Assembly: GCA_033283165.1 (NCBI GenBank)
Contig: JAWMQL010000003.1
Location: 372,001 to 436,000, forward strand
Source of the DNA: JAWMQL01 sp033283165
Lineage (GTDB): Bacteria; Pseudomonadota; Gammaproteobacteria; Pseudomonadales; Halieaceae
Length of the DNA: 64,000 nt
Reading direction: 5' to 3'
Shown: positions 55,405 through 63,263 of the stretch, piece by piece
How the letters are laid out: the number at the start of each line of letters is the position of its first letter
Position numbering within the stretch: the first letter of the stretch is position 1
Program-made: the position numbers and the translations under genes
The notes under the pieces: model-generated
What the model was told of the DNA's origin: nothing
What the model saw: the letters and a program-made list of their open reading frames with translations, nothing else
Databases searched by the model: none

Positions 55405-56022
55405 ATGTTCACGAAGCTTTCAGTTCACAGGAGCGTCGCGTGGTTGCTTGGAGCCATCACCATTGTATTGGCCTCGGCCCAGGCGACAGCAGACGTCACA
55501 ATACAAAACTCCGATGTCATCGGCCAGGGAATGGCCGGCCCGGTCGTCGCGCCGGACGGGGCGAAACTGATCCGGTCGGACAACGGGCTGACCGCGAGTA
55601 TTCGTATTCCGACGCCCCAGATGGGTGGTTATCTGTATCCGCCGGGCAATGCCTGGAACCCGGATGCCGTGCCGGGTCACCCGGAGGTGTATACATTCTG
55701 GGTGTTTGTGTTTAATTATCCTGAAGACTGCGCAATCCCAAATTCATGTGGTCTGAGTGATTTCGGGGCTGGGCGTGGAGCGCCGGCGGCATTCAATGCC
55801 GGGGGGCACGTAATCGGGAATGCGCCTTTTCTTCGAATTAGCGGCCATGTTTCGCTTGAAAGCGAGGCCTTCCTTCCCGTGGGTGGCCGATTGATAGAGC
55901 CCAAAACGGCTGAGGTACATTTCGCCATTGCGCCACACGGTGCATTGAACGCTGAGTTCATGCCAAATCAGATACAAACACCCATCGGTACGGTCGATCA
56001 CTGGTGGCTGGCATTTTTCTGA
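55405..56022 (+). CDS. Secreted protein of unknown function
   Basis: A 205-residue exported protein, not recognised. ATG 55405 has a near-perfect AGGAGGT six bases upstream. Signal: LGAITIVLASAQATA. The mature part is rich in Gly, Pro and aromatic residues (GGYLYPPGNAWNP, WVFVFNYPEDCAIPNSCGL, HWWLAFF) and contains two Cys that may form a disulfide. It follows the di-haem oxidoreductase by 113 bases in the same direction, so the pair may work together in the periplasm or outside. No catalytic motif seen. Confidence 0.6.
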   Translation: MFTKLSVHRSVAWLLGAITIVLASAQATADVTIQNSDVIGQGMAGPVVAPDGAKLIRSDNGLTASIRIPTPQMGGYLYPPGNAWNPDAVPGHPEVYTFWVFVFNYPEDCAIPNSCGLSDFGAGRGAPAAFNAGGHVIGNAPFLRISGHVSLESEAFLPVGGRLIEPKTAEVHFAIAPHGALNAEFMPNQIQTPIGTVDHWWLAFF

Positions 56023-56090
56023 GCGCGAGCCAATACTGCACCGGGCGCCCGGCTAACCGCGCCTGGTGTACTTTATCCCGATTAGCCGGT

Positions 56091-56657
56091 TCAGGCGTCC
56101 ATCACCCTGTGTAGCCAAGCGATGGCAAAACGCCAGGAACGGTTTACCGTTGCCGGCGAAATCTGCAGGTGGCTTGCTGTTTCGTCGATGGTCATGCCAC
56201 CGAAGATCCGGCAAACCACTATCCTCGCCATGCGCTCGTCCTCGGCCTCCAATTTCTGCAGTGCATCTTCGAGGTCCAGCAGGGTTTCCGATTCGCCAAG
56301 CAGGCCTTTCGATTCTGCGGTTTCAAGCTGCAGCAGTTTGGCGGAGCCTCCCCTTTTTTCGGCCTTCGCGTCTCGAGCATAGTTGATGAGTATACGGCGC
56401 ATGGTCACAGCGGCCGCGCCGAGGAAGTGTGCGCGAGATTCGAAATCAGCCTGGGTCTGGTCGACAAGACGGAGGTAGGCTTCGTTGATGAGAGCCGTGG
56501 TGCCCAGGGTTTCTTGTCCATGCCAGCGTGAGCGCTGCCGGTGGGAAACCGCCCGTAAATCGCGGTAGAGACACTCAAACAACTGATTCCAGGCCTCTTC
56601 GCCCTCATCCTCGGAAACGCGACGGAGCAGTGCTGTGACATCAATATCGTTTTCCAA
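56091..56657 (-). CDS. ECF-type RNA polymerase sigma factor (TIGR02999-like)
   Basis: A 188-residue sigma factor. Region 2 includes NQLFECLYRDLRAVSHRQR; TTALINEAYLRLVDQTQADF and RAHFLGAAAVTMRRILINYA are signature text of the Sig-70_X6 (TIGR02999) group; region 4 has FGGMTIDETASHLQISPATV. This group is often encoded near Hanks-type kinases, as here (50.7-53.5 kb), which suggests a phosphorylation-linked stress circuit. No anti-sigma factor gene is adjacent. About 250 bases upstream hold no intact gene apart from the chimera that follows. Confidence 0.9.
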   Translation of the reverse strand: MENDIDVTALLRRVSEDEGEEAWNQLFECLYRDLRAVSHRQRSRWHGQETLGTTALINEAYLRLVDQTQADFESRAHFLGAAAVTMRRILINYARDAKAEKRGGSAKLLQLETAESKGLLGESETLLDLEDALQKLEAEDERMARIVVCRIFGGMTIDETASHLQISPATVNRSWRFAIAWLHRVMDA

Positions 56658-56910
56658 GCCGGCATTTTCCGATCGCGCGATTAACGAACACCCTGCTCAG
56701 ATTCAATCAACCCTTTGGAGTAATATGAGCAGGAGCAAAACAAGGTATCATAAATCGCAAGACGAAGAGAAGTGAGGCGTTTTGTTGTCGGTAGACCGTG
56801 ACACCTCGGCGATCCCCGACGCCCTCGCATCTCCGCGGCAGGTCATGCACACTGGCGCGCATTGCGGGGCGCCAAGCGCCGGCGTCCACGGGCCACAGGG
56901 GGAAACGCGA

Positions 56911-57189
56911 ATGGGCAGTACTCACACCTACCAGTCTGACCCCCGCAACGCGGACATCCAGATCAATATCAACGGGGAGTTGTTCCACCGGGACCGGGCG
57001 ATGGTCTCGGTGTTCGACTCGGGCCCACCACTGCTGGCTGAGAGCGACGCCTACATAGTGTGGGGACTGTTCCACAAGTACATCCTGCAATACCTCGTTT
57101 ACGCCATTCTGGGCGCACATATTCTGGGTGCCTTGAAGCACCACTATGTCGACAAGGAGAAACACGCACTCAAGCGGATGGTGGGCTAA
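56911..57189 (+). pseudogene. Chimera: class IV aminotransferase 5' end fused to cytochrome b561 3' end
   Basis: ATG 56911 has a GGGGGA ribosome site and begins MGSTHTYQSDPRNADIQ, then INGELFHRDRAMVSVFDSG, the N-terminus of a class IV aminotransferase. At about 57025 it switches in frame to LLAESDAYIVWGLFHKYIL and continues to the b561 end LKRMVG. The second part matches 46615-46816 at the DNA level. The result is an open frame of 92 codons that could be translated but has no complete domain; it is probably dead. The aminotransferase parent is not the 5004-6002 gene. Confidence 0.85.
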
Positions 57190-57226
57190 TAGCTAAATTT
57201 TGACGGCAAATGCAAAAGCCCGCTGA
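57025..57226 (+). repeat. 202-bp direct repeat, copy B (b561 3' end)
   Basis: About 97% identical by eye to 46615-46816 (six differences). This copy keeps the complete terminator that the full-length gene has lost. Confidence 0.9.
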
Positions 57227-57240
57227 TTTGAGCGGGCTTT
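57215..57240 (+). terminator. Terminator hairpin in b561 repeat copy B
   Basis: AAAGCCCGCT / AGCGGGCTTT, a perfect 10-bp stem with loop GATTTG. Confidence 0.85.
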
Positions 57241-57329
57241 GCGGGATTTCTGCGGTCAGTCTCTGGGGAGAGTCCCTAACTCGCAGACTGTATCGCGGTG
57301 GAGGCAGTCTCAGTAGGTATGATCTCCGA

Positions 57330-57364
57330 AAAATTCCCTGAAACCGGGAATTCTGCAGGGAACT
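57330..57364. repeat. Dispersed intergenic repeat, copy 2
   Basis: AAATTCCCTGAAACCGGGAA then TCTGCAGGG matches the 40396-40430 element. It lies about 80 bases upstream of the ferritin-like gene and could influence its expression. Confidence 0.55.
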
Positions 57365-57440
57365 TCGTGGGATCTCGCGCGGCGCGGATGCCAGGAGCGT
57401 CTATACTGGGTACGAACACTCGTGAGAAGGAGGTAACCAT

Positions 57441-57923
57441 ATGCCCCTCGACGCCGATTCACCGCAACGCAAGGTTATCATCGCCAAGCTCAATGAAATT
57501 GTGGAGCACGAACTGGCCGGCGTGGTCCGCTACACGCACTACTCCTTCATGATTTTCGGCTACAGTCGTATACCCGTGGTCAGCTGGTTTCGAAGCGCCG
57601 CCAATGAGACTCTGCTACACGCCACGGAGGCGGGCGAAATGATCACCATGCTCGGCGGACACCCCTCCCTGGGCATCGGCAACCTGCTGGAGACCCACAA
57701 ACACGATATGGCGGAAATCCTCAACGAATCGATGGATTTCGAGTTGGAGGGCATCGAGCGCTATCGCGAGTTGCTCTCGCTGGCGGAAGAAGCCGGCTCT
57801 ATCACTCTCGAGGAATACGCGCGACGTATGATTTCCGAGGAGGCGGTTCATGTCAGCGACATCGACAAGATGCTGCGCCGCCCGGGGGAGGTTGACCAGG
57901 CTATCAAGACCGAAGCGCCCTGA
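57441..57923 (+). CDS. Ferritin-like / bacterioferritin family protein
   Basis: A 160-residue four-helix ferritin-like protein. AAGGAGGT lies about ten bases upstream of ATG 57441. Candidate di-iron ligands are spaced as expected: Glu in EIVEHELAGVVRYTHY, Glu/His in ETLLHATEAGEMITML, Glu in DFELEGIERYREL and Glu/His in ISEEAVHVSDIDKM. It resembles bacterioferritin, but a haem Met is not evident, so assembly as haem-free ferritin or Dps-like particle is possible. Role: iron storage or oxidation in the cytoplasm. The upstream dispersed repeat is the only special feature. Confidence 0.82.
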   Translation: MPLDADSPQRKVIIAKLNEIVEHELAGVVRYTHYSFMIFGYSRIPVVSWFRSAANETLLHATEAGEMITMLGGHPSLGIGNLLETHKHDMAEILNESMDFELEGIERYRELLSLAEEAGSITLEEYARRMISEEAVHVSDIDKMLRRPGEVDQAIKTEAP

Positions 57924-58083
57924 GCCGGGTCGCCGGCTGGCGCCCAGGCGGCGGTCGTACAATTATCGTAAGGCTCTCCACCCTCCTCTCATTCCAGCAC
58001 GCAATGAGATAAAGGAAGTATCGCTGCCACTGCGGCCGAAGCGGCGCGAAACCTGTTGAATTGCGATATCCCCAGGGACAAGC

Positions 58084-58242
58084 CTAGGCGTCCTCGCTGC
58101 GCATCTGTTCGTCGATGAACTGCGTTTCGAGTTCCTCAAGCCAGCGCATGATACTCTCGATCGCAATCGCCCGGGAAGGGAAGATACCCTCCGCAACTTT
58201 CTCACCGATCAGTCCATCAAGGGCTTCCAGATCCGTATCCAT
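58084..58242 (-). CDS. Small (52-residue) ribbon-helix-helix-like protein
   Basis: A short frame that is easily missed. It begins MDTDLEALDGLIGEKVAEG and continues IFPSRAIAIESIMRWLEELE, ending DEQMRSEDA. The G-x-F-x-S-R-x-x-A-I pattern fits the second half of a ribbon-helix-helix antitoxin-type protein. GGGGG lies upstream of ATG 58242. No toxin partner gene is adjacent. It is acidic and compositionally sensible, so probably real, but this is a judgement from one sequence. Confidence 0.5.
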   Translation of the reverse strand: MDTDLEALDGLIGEKVAEGIFPSRAIAIESIMRWLEELETQFIDEQMRSEDA

Positions 58243-58320
58243 TGTCAACCCCCAGGGTCAGTCATCCAAGCCGGGTTACTACCGAAAATCCGGCTCCGGC
58301 ACGTCCCTGGGAATCTTACC

Positions 58321-58383
58321 GCTTTTCCTGAGCCCGAGACGAATTTATCGGGCAGCTATTATTATTCGGCCCTCTACCCTACT
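58321..58383 (+). pseudogene. 63-bp relic of the DDE insertion sequence
   Basis: Matches 62065-62127 inside the intact transposase at about 52 of 63 positions by eye (shared peptide FLSPRRI-RAAIIIRPSTLL). No other part of the IS is present, so this is an internal fragment, older than the intact copy. Confidence 0.75.
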
Positions 58384-58466
58384 TCACGCGCGGTCCAGGG
58401 TCGACTGACCCTCCCGGCAAGCGAACAGGCGCAATCCAAGGCCGTGGCCCGTGCGTATACCCGGGC

Positions 58467-58856
58467 ATGAAACAGACACAGACAGCTACTCCCGGCAAAG
58501 CCACCCTGTACTACGACGCTTGCTGCCCATTGTGCATTCGCGAGATAGAGCGCCTTGAGCGCCTGAAGTCCGACGAGCTGGAACTGGTGGACATCCACTG
58601 CATGCCGGCAACGGCCGACCTGCCGGATCGTGACATCCTGTTGCGCAACCTGCACCTGCGCTTGCCCGATGGCCGCCTGCTGACCGGCGTAGACGCCAAC
58701 GTTGCCGCCTGGCAGTACACCGCCTATGGCTGGTGGTTTCGCTGGATGTCCTGGCCGCTGGTCCGCCGCATCACCGATCGCGCCTACCACCGCTGGGCAC
58801 GCTGGCGTTACGAACGGCTGTACCGGCGGCGCTGCGATACCTGTAGTGAATGCTGA
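58467..58856 (+). CDS. DCC-family thiol-disulfide oxidoreductase-like protein (DUF393)
   Basis: A 129-residue protein with the family signature LYYDACCPLCIREIERL (usually D-x-x-CPxC) and GVDANVAAWQY plus a C-terminal Arg/Trp-rich helix. It ends in a Cys-rich CDTCSEC tail that is not typical. DCC proteins are thioredoxin-fold-like and their substrate is unknown. The gene sits 62 bases before a methyltransferase gene in the same direction. Confidence 0.8.
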   Translation: MKQTQTATPGKATLYYDACCPLCIREIERLERLKSDELELVDIHCMPATADLPDRDILLRNLHLRLPDGRLLTGVDANVAAWQYTAYGWWFRWMSWPLVRRITDRAYHRWARWRYERLYRRRCDTCSEC

Positions 58857-58917
58857 GGTGCACCTACGCCAAGCCGGACCCGCCTCCGCGGGTCGTGTGC
58901 GAGAGCTGAGCAGGCAT

Positions 58918-59592
58918 ATGCACCCTGGCCCGGCTCTGCGCAGTCTGCACTGCCTGATCGCCGCGCTGGCACTGGCCACCCTGGCGGCCTGTACCGCCGA
59001 GCACCGCACCGCGGGTGACACAGGCTCGCATTACCAGATCAAGCCCCCCAGCCGCGACGGCATCGGCAAGGTGTATATGGGGCGGGAGATTTCCCACGTC
59101 ATGGGCCACCTGGGCGCCGGCTGGCTGGAGCGCCCCGAGCGCCTGCAGGAAGAGCGCACCGACCTGCTGGTTGCGGCCCTGGCGCTGCGCGAGGACGACG
59201 TGGCCGTTGATCTCGGCGCCGGCACCGGGTACTTCAGCTTCACCATGTCGGCCTTCGTGCCGCAGGGCAAGGTGCTGGCCGTGGACATCCAGCCGGAGAT
59301 GCTGGCCATTATCGAGCAGCGCATCGTCGCCGATAAGGTGGATAACGTCGAGCCGGTGCTGGCCAGTGAGTGCGACCCCAATCTGGGCGGACGCAGCGTG
59401 GACCTGGTGCTGATGGTCGACGCCTACCACGAGTTCTCCTGCCCGCGGGAGGTCATGGAGGGTGTCGTCGCCGCCCTCGCGGAAGGCGCTCGGGTGGTGC
59501 TGGTGGAGTATCGCAGTGAGGATCCCAACGTGGGTATCAAGCCGGGGCACCCTGATCCCACGCCCGGGCTTGCCCCCCACCCCCGTTCATGA
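58918..59592 (+). CDS. Lipoprotein-signal SAM-dependent methyltransferase, C-terminally truncated
   Basis: A 224-residue class I methyltransferase with an N-terminal lipobox (LATLAAC) from ATG 58918. Motif I is VDLGAGTGYFSF, motif II VLAVDIQPEML, then VDLVLMVDAYHEF. Family members continue past EYRSEDPNVGIK with roughly 40-60 more residues; here the frame turns into Pro/His-rich text and stops at the start of the MOSC gene, so the 3' end has probably been lost. An exported methyltransferase is odd because SAM is cytoplasmic. Function unknown; perhaps inactive. Confidence 0.7.
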   Translation: MHPGPALRSLHCLIAALALATLAACTAEHRTAGDTGSHYQIKPPSRDGIGKVYMGREISHVMGHLGAGWLERPERLQEERTDLLVAALALREDDVAVDLGAGTGYFSFTMSAFVPQGKVLAVDIQPEMLAIIEQRIVADKVDNVEPVLASECDPNLGGRSVDLVLMVDAYHEFSCPREVMEGVVAALAEGARVVLVEYRSEDPNVGIKPGHPDPTPGLAPHPRS

Positions 59593-60134
59593 CGCATAAT
59601 GCCGCCATGAGCAAACGCCCCAATCCGCTGGACCGCTTCGCCCGAGACATCGGCCAGGGAACCCTGGAATGGATCGGGGTGCGCCCCGCACGGCGCGAGA
59701 GGCTCACCGTGCTGGACAGCGTGGAAGCCATCGAGGGCGCCGGGCTGGCCGGCGATCACCGCACGTCGAAAAAGCGCGGCTCGGGCCGCCAGGTCACCCT
59801 GATCTCCCGGGAGTTCATCGACCAGATCGCGCACTTCACCGGGCATACCGACATAGATCCGGCAATCCTGCGGCGCAACCTGGTGGTGTCGGGCATCAAC
59901 CTCAATGCCCTGCGACACCAGCAATTCAGCATCGGCCCCGTGCTGCTCGAGGCCGGCGCCTGGTGCCACCCCTGCTCGCGCATGGAAGAGGCGCTGGGCA
60001 AGGGCGGCGTGGCGGCAATGCTCGGCCACGGTGGGCTGTGCTGCAAGATCCTCCGCGGTGGTGTGATCAGCGTTGGCGACGCCGTCGACGTGGTGTCTGC
60101 ACCCGAAAGCGCCACAGCGGTTCTGACGAGTTAA
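59589..60134 (+). CDS. MOSC-domain protein
   Basis: A 181-residue molybdenum-cofactor sulfurase C-terminal (MOSC) domain protein: EWIGVRPARRERLTVLDSVE, GLAGDHRT, RQVTLISREFID, NLVVSGINLNAL and GAWCHPCSRMEEAL with the conserved Cys thought to carry sulfur. It overlaps the preceding gene by four bases. ATG 59589 is used; ATG 59607 is an alternative. Predicted role: sulfur transfer to a metal cofactor or small molecule; partner unknown. Stand-alone MOSC proteins (YiiM/YcbX group) include hydroxylaminopurine detoxification enzymes. Confidence 0.88.
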   Translation: MTHNAAMSKRPNPLDRFARDIGQGTLEWIGVRPARRERLTVLDSVEAIEGAGLAGDHRTSKKRGSGRQVTLISREFIDQIAHFTGHTDIDPAILRRNLVVSGINLNALRHQQFSIGPVLLEAGAWCHPCSRMEEALGKGGVAAMLGHGGLCCKILRGGVISVGDAVDVVSAPESATAVLTS

Positions 60135-60217
60135 CTTTTCTGGGCAAGCAATTATTGAACATCGGCATCAAGCCACTGCACTACTCCACTCTCCGAACGC
60201 ACCTACCCTGAGATCAC

Positions 60218-60345
60218 GATAATGCGTATCAGTTCTGGATGCGCCACGCCATAACTGCGCAGTTTGTCGGCAACGACCTTCCTCGGCTCAGTGCCACTGG
60301 ATCGCAACAGGCGTCTGAAGAAGCGCTTTGAATTAGCACCATAGC
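60218..60345 (-). pseudogene. Fragment of an IS6-family transposase
   Basis: The minus strand reads ANSKRFFRRLL, then EPRKVVADKLRSYGVAHPEL, matching the DDE core of IS6-type transposases (D of the DKLRSYG block). Sequence on either side does not continue the match and a stop follows. Together with the DUF1214 relic and the intact IS it shows repeated insertion in this stretch. Confidence 0.65.
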
Positions 60346-60378
60346 CGGATGGACTCTCGACTGACGGTGTGGCCGTTT

Positions 60379-61653
60379 CTACTGGGTAAGTGTAGCAAGA
60401 TCGACGACTTCCGTTTTCAACTCGTCGATTTCTCCGACGGGGAGCAGGAATCGCCAATAGATAAAGCCAAACGGGCGCCCTTCCGTATCCAGCCAGTTCG
60501 GATGTCCAGGATCACGATTGGCAACAATAATTTTAAAGCTGCCATCCTTCTCAAACTTCATCTGATTACGATTCAGTGAAATCTGCCTGAAGCGATAGTC
60601 GTAGCTTTGCAAATACGGATTCCACAGGACGACATTCGCCATGCGGACGGACGGCATCCTGCCAGTAATAACCAGCGCCTCGCCTTCCTTCAGCAAGTAG
60701 GGCGCCATAGCGTATGCGGCATCTGCATTGGAGGCCACAAGATTACCGGGTTTCATCGGACGCACGAATTCATTCGGGGTCCTGGATACAAAACGGGGAA
60801 CATCTTCCGTATTGTTGTCAGTAAATGTGGAAAGTCGAGTCCAGAAGTAGCCTCTCACTCGATCAATATCAGCCGCAATGGATTCATCTGACGGAGCTGC
60901 GGGAGGCTCTACCGGCCCGAGTGTTTCTATGGTCAGGTTGGTGTGAAGGCCTGGATCGGCGGTGACCGGAACTCGCGAAGCGCGCTCATAGTAGTGACGA
61001 ACCATGATGTCTGTCGCGTCGCTGGGCAACTGCAAATAATTGGATTCAGAGGACGGATCTGGGCCCAATTTGATTTCAAAGCTACCATCGGGCTCTATCA
61101 ACAGCTGTTCGCTATTCAGTACGCCGGTTATTTCCCCACCAAAGTCGTTTTCATCCCTGCCGCTGTGTACCGTAACCGATACATACACAGCGCCCGCCGT
61201 GTTGCCTTTAATGACATACTCTCTTGAGGGGTCAATTATCGTCTCGTGGTACATCGCGTCGGGATGGTCGCCGAGTACTTTGCGCGTCGATGTGATGACG
61301 GGCCTGAACTCAGGTGCGTTCGCCCGCTGCTCGTAAACAGTCACAAGCCCGGCCGCCAGTTGATGTAGCGCCGACCGATATGCTTCAGCGCTTGCTGCTG
61401 GCTGGTTATTGAGGATTTCAACCATGTCCGTTAGATCGGTGAGTAGCCTGTTGAATGCACGTGTACTCTGCTCGTTGTCGTTCAGGCCAGCTGCCAGAGA
61501 CAGTAACGGGTCATGCCTGGCGAATTGATATGCGGTTAGCAAGGCCGCCGATACCAGCAGTACTACCGAGACCACTCTGCCGGAAATCGGCTTATTTCTG
61601 ACGCCCGCGAAAAGGCCAAGCACGGCAATAACAGCAATAAATGTCGGTATCAC
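60379..61653 (-). CDS. DUF1214-domain membrane-anchored protein
   Basis: A 424-residue protein with two N-terminal hydrophobic segments (FIAVIAVLGLFAGV and VVSVVLLVSAALLTAYQFA) and a C-terminal DUF1214 domain: RFVSRTPNEFVRPMKPGN, SNADAAYAMAPYLLKEGEA, RMPSVRMANVVLWNPYLQSY and PNWLDTEGRPFGFIYWRF. DUF1214 proteins often pair with DUF1254 proteins and have no firm function. A broken paralogue tail lies immediately upstream at 61678-61795, indicating an older tandem arrangement. Confidence 0.8.
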   Translation of the reverse strand: MIPTFIAVIAVLGLFAGVRNKPISGRVVSVVLLVSAALLTAYQFARHDPLLSLAAGLNDNEQSTRAFNRLLTDLTDMVEILNNQPAASAEAYRSALHQLAAGLVTVYEQRANAPEFRPVITSTRKVLGDHPDAMYHETIIDPSREYVIKGNTAGAVYVSVTVHSGRDENDFGGEITGVLNSEQLLIEPDGSFEIKLGPDPSSESNYLQLPSDATDIMVRHYYERASRVPVTADPGLHTNLTIETLGPVEPPAAPSDESIAADIDRVRGYFWTRLSTFTDNNTEDVPRFVSRTPNEFVRPMKPGNLVASNADAAYAMAPYLLKEGEALVITGRMPSVRMANVVLWNPYLQSYDYRFRQISLNRNQMKFEKDGSFKIIVANRDPGHPNWLDTEGRPFGFIYWRFLLPVGEIDELKTEVVDLATLTQ

Positions 61654-61677
61654 CTTTGAATCACCCTGAGCGTTCTA

Positions 61678-61795
61678 TCACCCCAGATCGGCAATCTTGA
61701 CGACCTTCGTCTGCGGGGTCGGCACGCCGCCGATTGGAAACATCCAGCGCCAGTAGATCGTGCCACTCTGGCGGCCTTCCGTGTCGAGCCAGTCC
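61678..61795 (-). pseudogene. C-terminal relic of a second DUF1214 gene
   Basis: The minus strand reads DWLDTEGRQSGTIYWRWMF, then GGVPTPQTKVVKIADLG and stop, closely resembling the end of the 60379-61653 protein (WLDTEGRPFGFIYWRF). It is cut at the left terminal repeat of the IS at 61796, so the insertion probably removed or separated the rest. Confidence 0.8.
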
Positions 61796-62972
61796 CTGGC
61801 GAAATACTAATTCTCTAATACTATCCGATAGTTAGCAGTTGCTGCCAGGTACAACTAAATATTAACTTCAGTCCACATGAACAATGCACTTTCCCTATTT
61901 CTCTATCTTCTGACCACCCTGGCCAAACTGATCCGACCGGGCGGCTACCGTACAGTCATTGCCGAGAATCTGCTGTTGAAACAGCAACTCATCATTCATA
62001 GCCGATCACGCCAGCGATCTCCAAACCTGAGCACTCAAGATCGCACGATCATGAGATTCTTCTCGCTATTCCTCAGCCCCCGACGAATCACCCGAGCAGC
62101 CATCATTATTCGGCCCTCTACCCTACTCCGATTTCATGGCGCGCGCGTGAAACGCAAGTACCAGCTACTCTACTCCCCTCGCGGTAGCCGCAAACCTGGA
62201 CCAATCGGCCCCTCCAAGACAGTCATCAAGGCTATTGTCGAGTTGAAACAACGCAACCCTCGCTACGGCTGCCCACGCATTGCTCAACAAATGAATCTGG
62301 CCTTTGGGCTGGATTTGGATAAAGACACCGTCCGACGAGTATTGGCAGCCCAATATAAACCAGGGCCCAGCGATCGAGGGCCGTCCTGGCTAACTACACT
62401 CGGTTCCGCCAAGGATAGCCTCTGGAGTATCGACCTGTTCCGCTGTGAATCGATCCTTCTAAAAAGCCACTGGATTATGGTGGTCATGGACCAGCATACC
62501 CGTAGGATTATTGGCTTTTCAGTGTATGCCGGGGCAGTAGATGGCCCTGCACTCTGTCGCATGTTCAATAAAGCGACTTTAGGGCGGCAAAGACCGATTC
62601 GGATAAGCACTGACAATGATCCGTTGTTTCGCTACCGACAATGGCAAGCCAATCTCAGCATCCTCGAAATCGAGGAAATCAAAACGCTACCCTATGCCCC
62701 TATGTCCCATCCATTCGTTGAGCGTCTCATTGGCAGTGTGCGCCGTGAATTACTCGACCAGACATTCTTCTGGACCCAGGCCGATCTCGATAATAAGTTG
62801 CGCACTTATCAACAGTATTACAACCAGTATCGTTGTCACACCAGCCGCAGCGGCGCGACGCCAGTCGAATCTTCCATCAAAAAGGCAGTCGACCTGAACC
62901 GCTACCGCTGGAAAAAACACTGTCGCGGCCTATTTCAGCTTCCAGTGGCGGCTTGATTTACTATTTCGCCAG
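61796..62972 (+). mobile_element. Intact DDE (rve-type) insertion sequence
   Basis: Imperfect terminal inverted repeats flank the transposase: CTGGCGAAATACTAA at 61796-61810 and, as reverse complement, CTGGCGAAATAGTAA at 62958-62972 (one mismatch), giving an element of 1177 bp. No clear target-site duplication was seen at the edges. It is inserted at the end of a DUF1214 relic, about 150 bases from tRNA-Ser. An older internal fragment lies at 58321-58383. Confidence 0.8.
61877..62956 (+). CDS. Integrase-core (rve) DDE transposase
   Basis: A 359-residue transposase. The DDE triad is visible: D in SLWSIDLFR, D in ISTDNDP and E in HPFVERLIGSVRREL. An N-terminal HTH region includes RYGCPRIAQQMN and KDTVRRVLAA. 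The reading frame is uninterrupted. It resembles IS3/IS481-type integrases but I do not assign a family. The gene lies between the terminal repeats of the element at 61796-62972. Confidence 0.85.
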   Translation: MNNALSLFLYLLTTLAKLIRPGGYRTVIAENLLLKQQLIIHSRSRQRSPNLSTQDRTIMRFFSLFLSPRRITRAAIIIRPSTLLRFHGARVKRKYQLLYSPRGSRKPGPIGPSKTVIKAIVELKQRNPRYGCPRIAQQMNLAFGLDLDKDTVRRVLAAQYKPGPSDRGPSWLTTLGSAKDSLWSIDLFRCESILLKSHWIMVVMDQHTRRIIGFSVYAGAVDGPALCRMFNKATLGRQRPIRISTDNDPLFRYRQWQANLSILEIEEIKTLPYAPMSHPFVERLIGSVRRELLDQTFFWTQADLDNKLRTYQQYYNQYRCHTSRSGATPVESSIKKAVDLNRYRWKKHCRGLFQLPVAA

Positions 62973-63075
62973 TGACAGGTTTACCGGCCGCTTACGCTCC
63001 TAGTCCAAAATGCTCCTTTGGTCGCATTTTGTCGAACCGGAGGGCTTGAACCAAGTCCGCGCACTCTCCCATTAA

Positions 63076-63118
63076 ATGAAAAGCCCCCTGTGTGATGCAC
63101 AAGGGGCTTTTCATTTAA
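63076..63118 (-). terminator. Terminator after tRNA-Ser
   Basis: AAATGAAAAGCCCC / GGGGCTTTTCATTT is a long, nearly perfect stem with a short loop, directly after the tRNA gene. A and T tracts make it bidirectional. Confidence 0.9.
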
Positions 63119-63208
63119 TGGCGGAGAGCGAGGGATTCGAACCCTCGATAGGGATCAACCTATACACCCTTAGCAGGGGTGCGCCTTCAGCCACTCGGCC
63201 AGCTCTCC
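63119..63208 (-). tRNA. tRNA-Ser (anticodon GCT)
   Basis: 90 bases including an encoded CCA (63119-63121). The acceptor stem is GGAGAGC / GCTCTCC. The anticodon stem-loop is CACCC-CTGCTAA-GGGTG, giving GCT, with the long variable arm of a serine tRNA and T-loop GGTTCGAATCC. Position between csrA and a terminator matches the usual gammaproteobacterial lysC-csrA-tRNA-Ser order. Confidence 0.95.
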
Positions 63209-63263
63209 GTAGGTTGTATTGCAGGAGCCTTCAGTAAACTTTTCGGCCTTGCGCCTCAAAGTT

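Noticed and set aside
58115..58408. 97-codon plus-strand frame
   Set aside because: Consists of antisense of the 52-residue gene plus an IS fragment.
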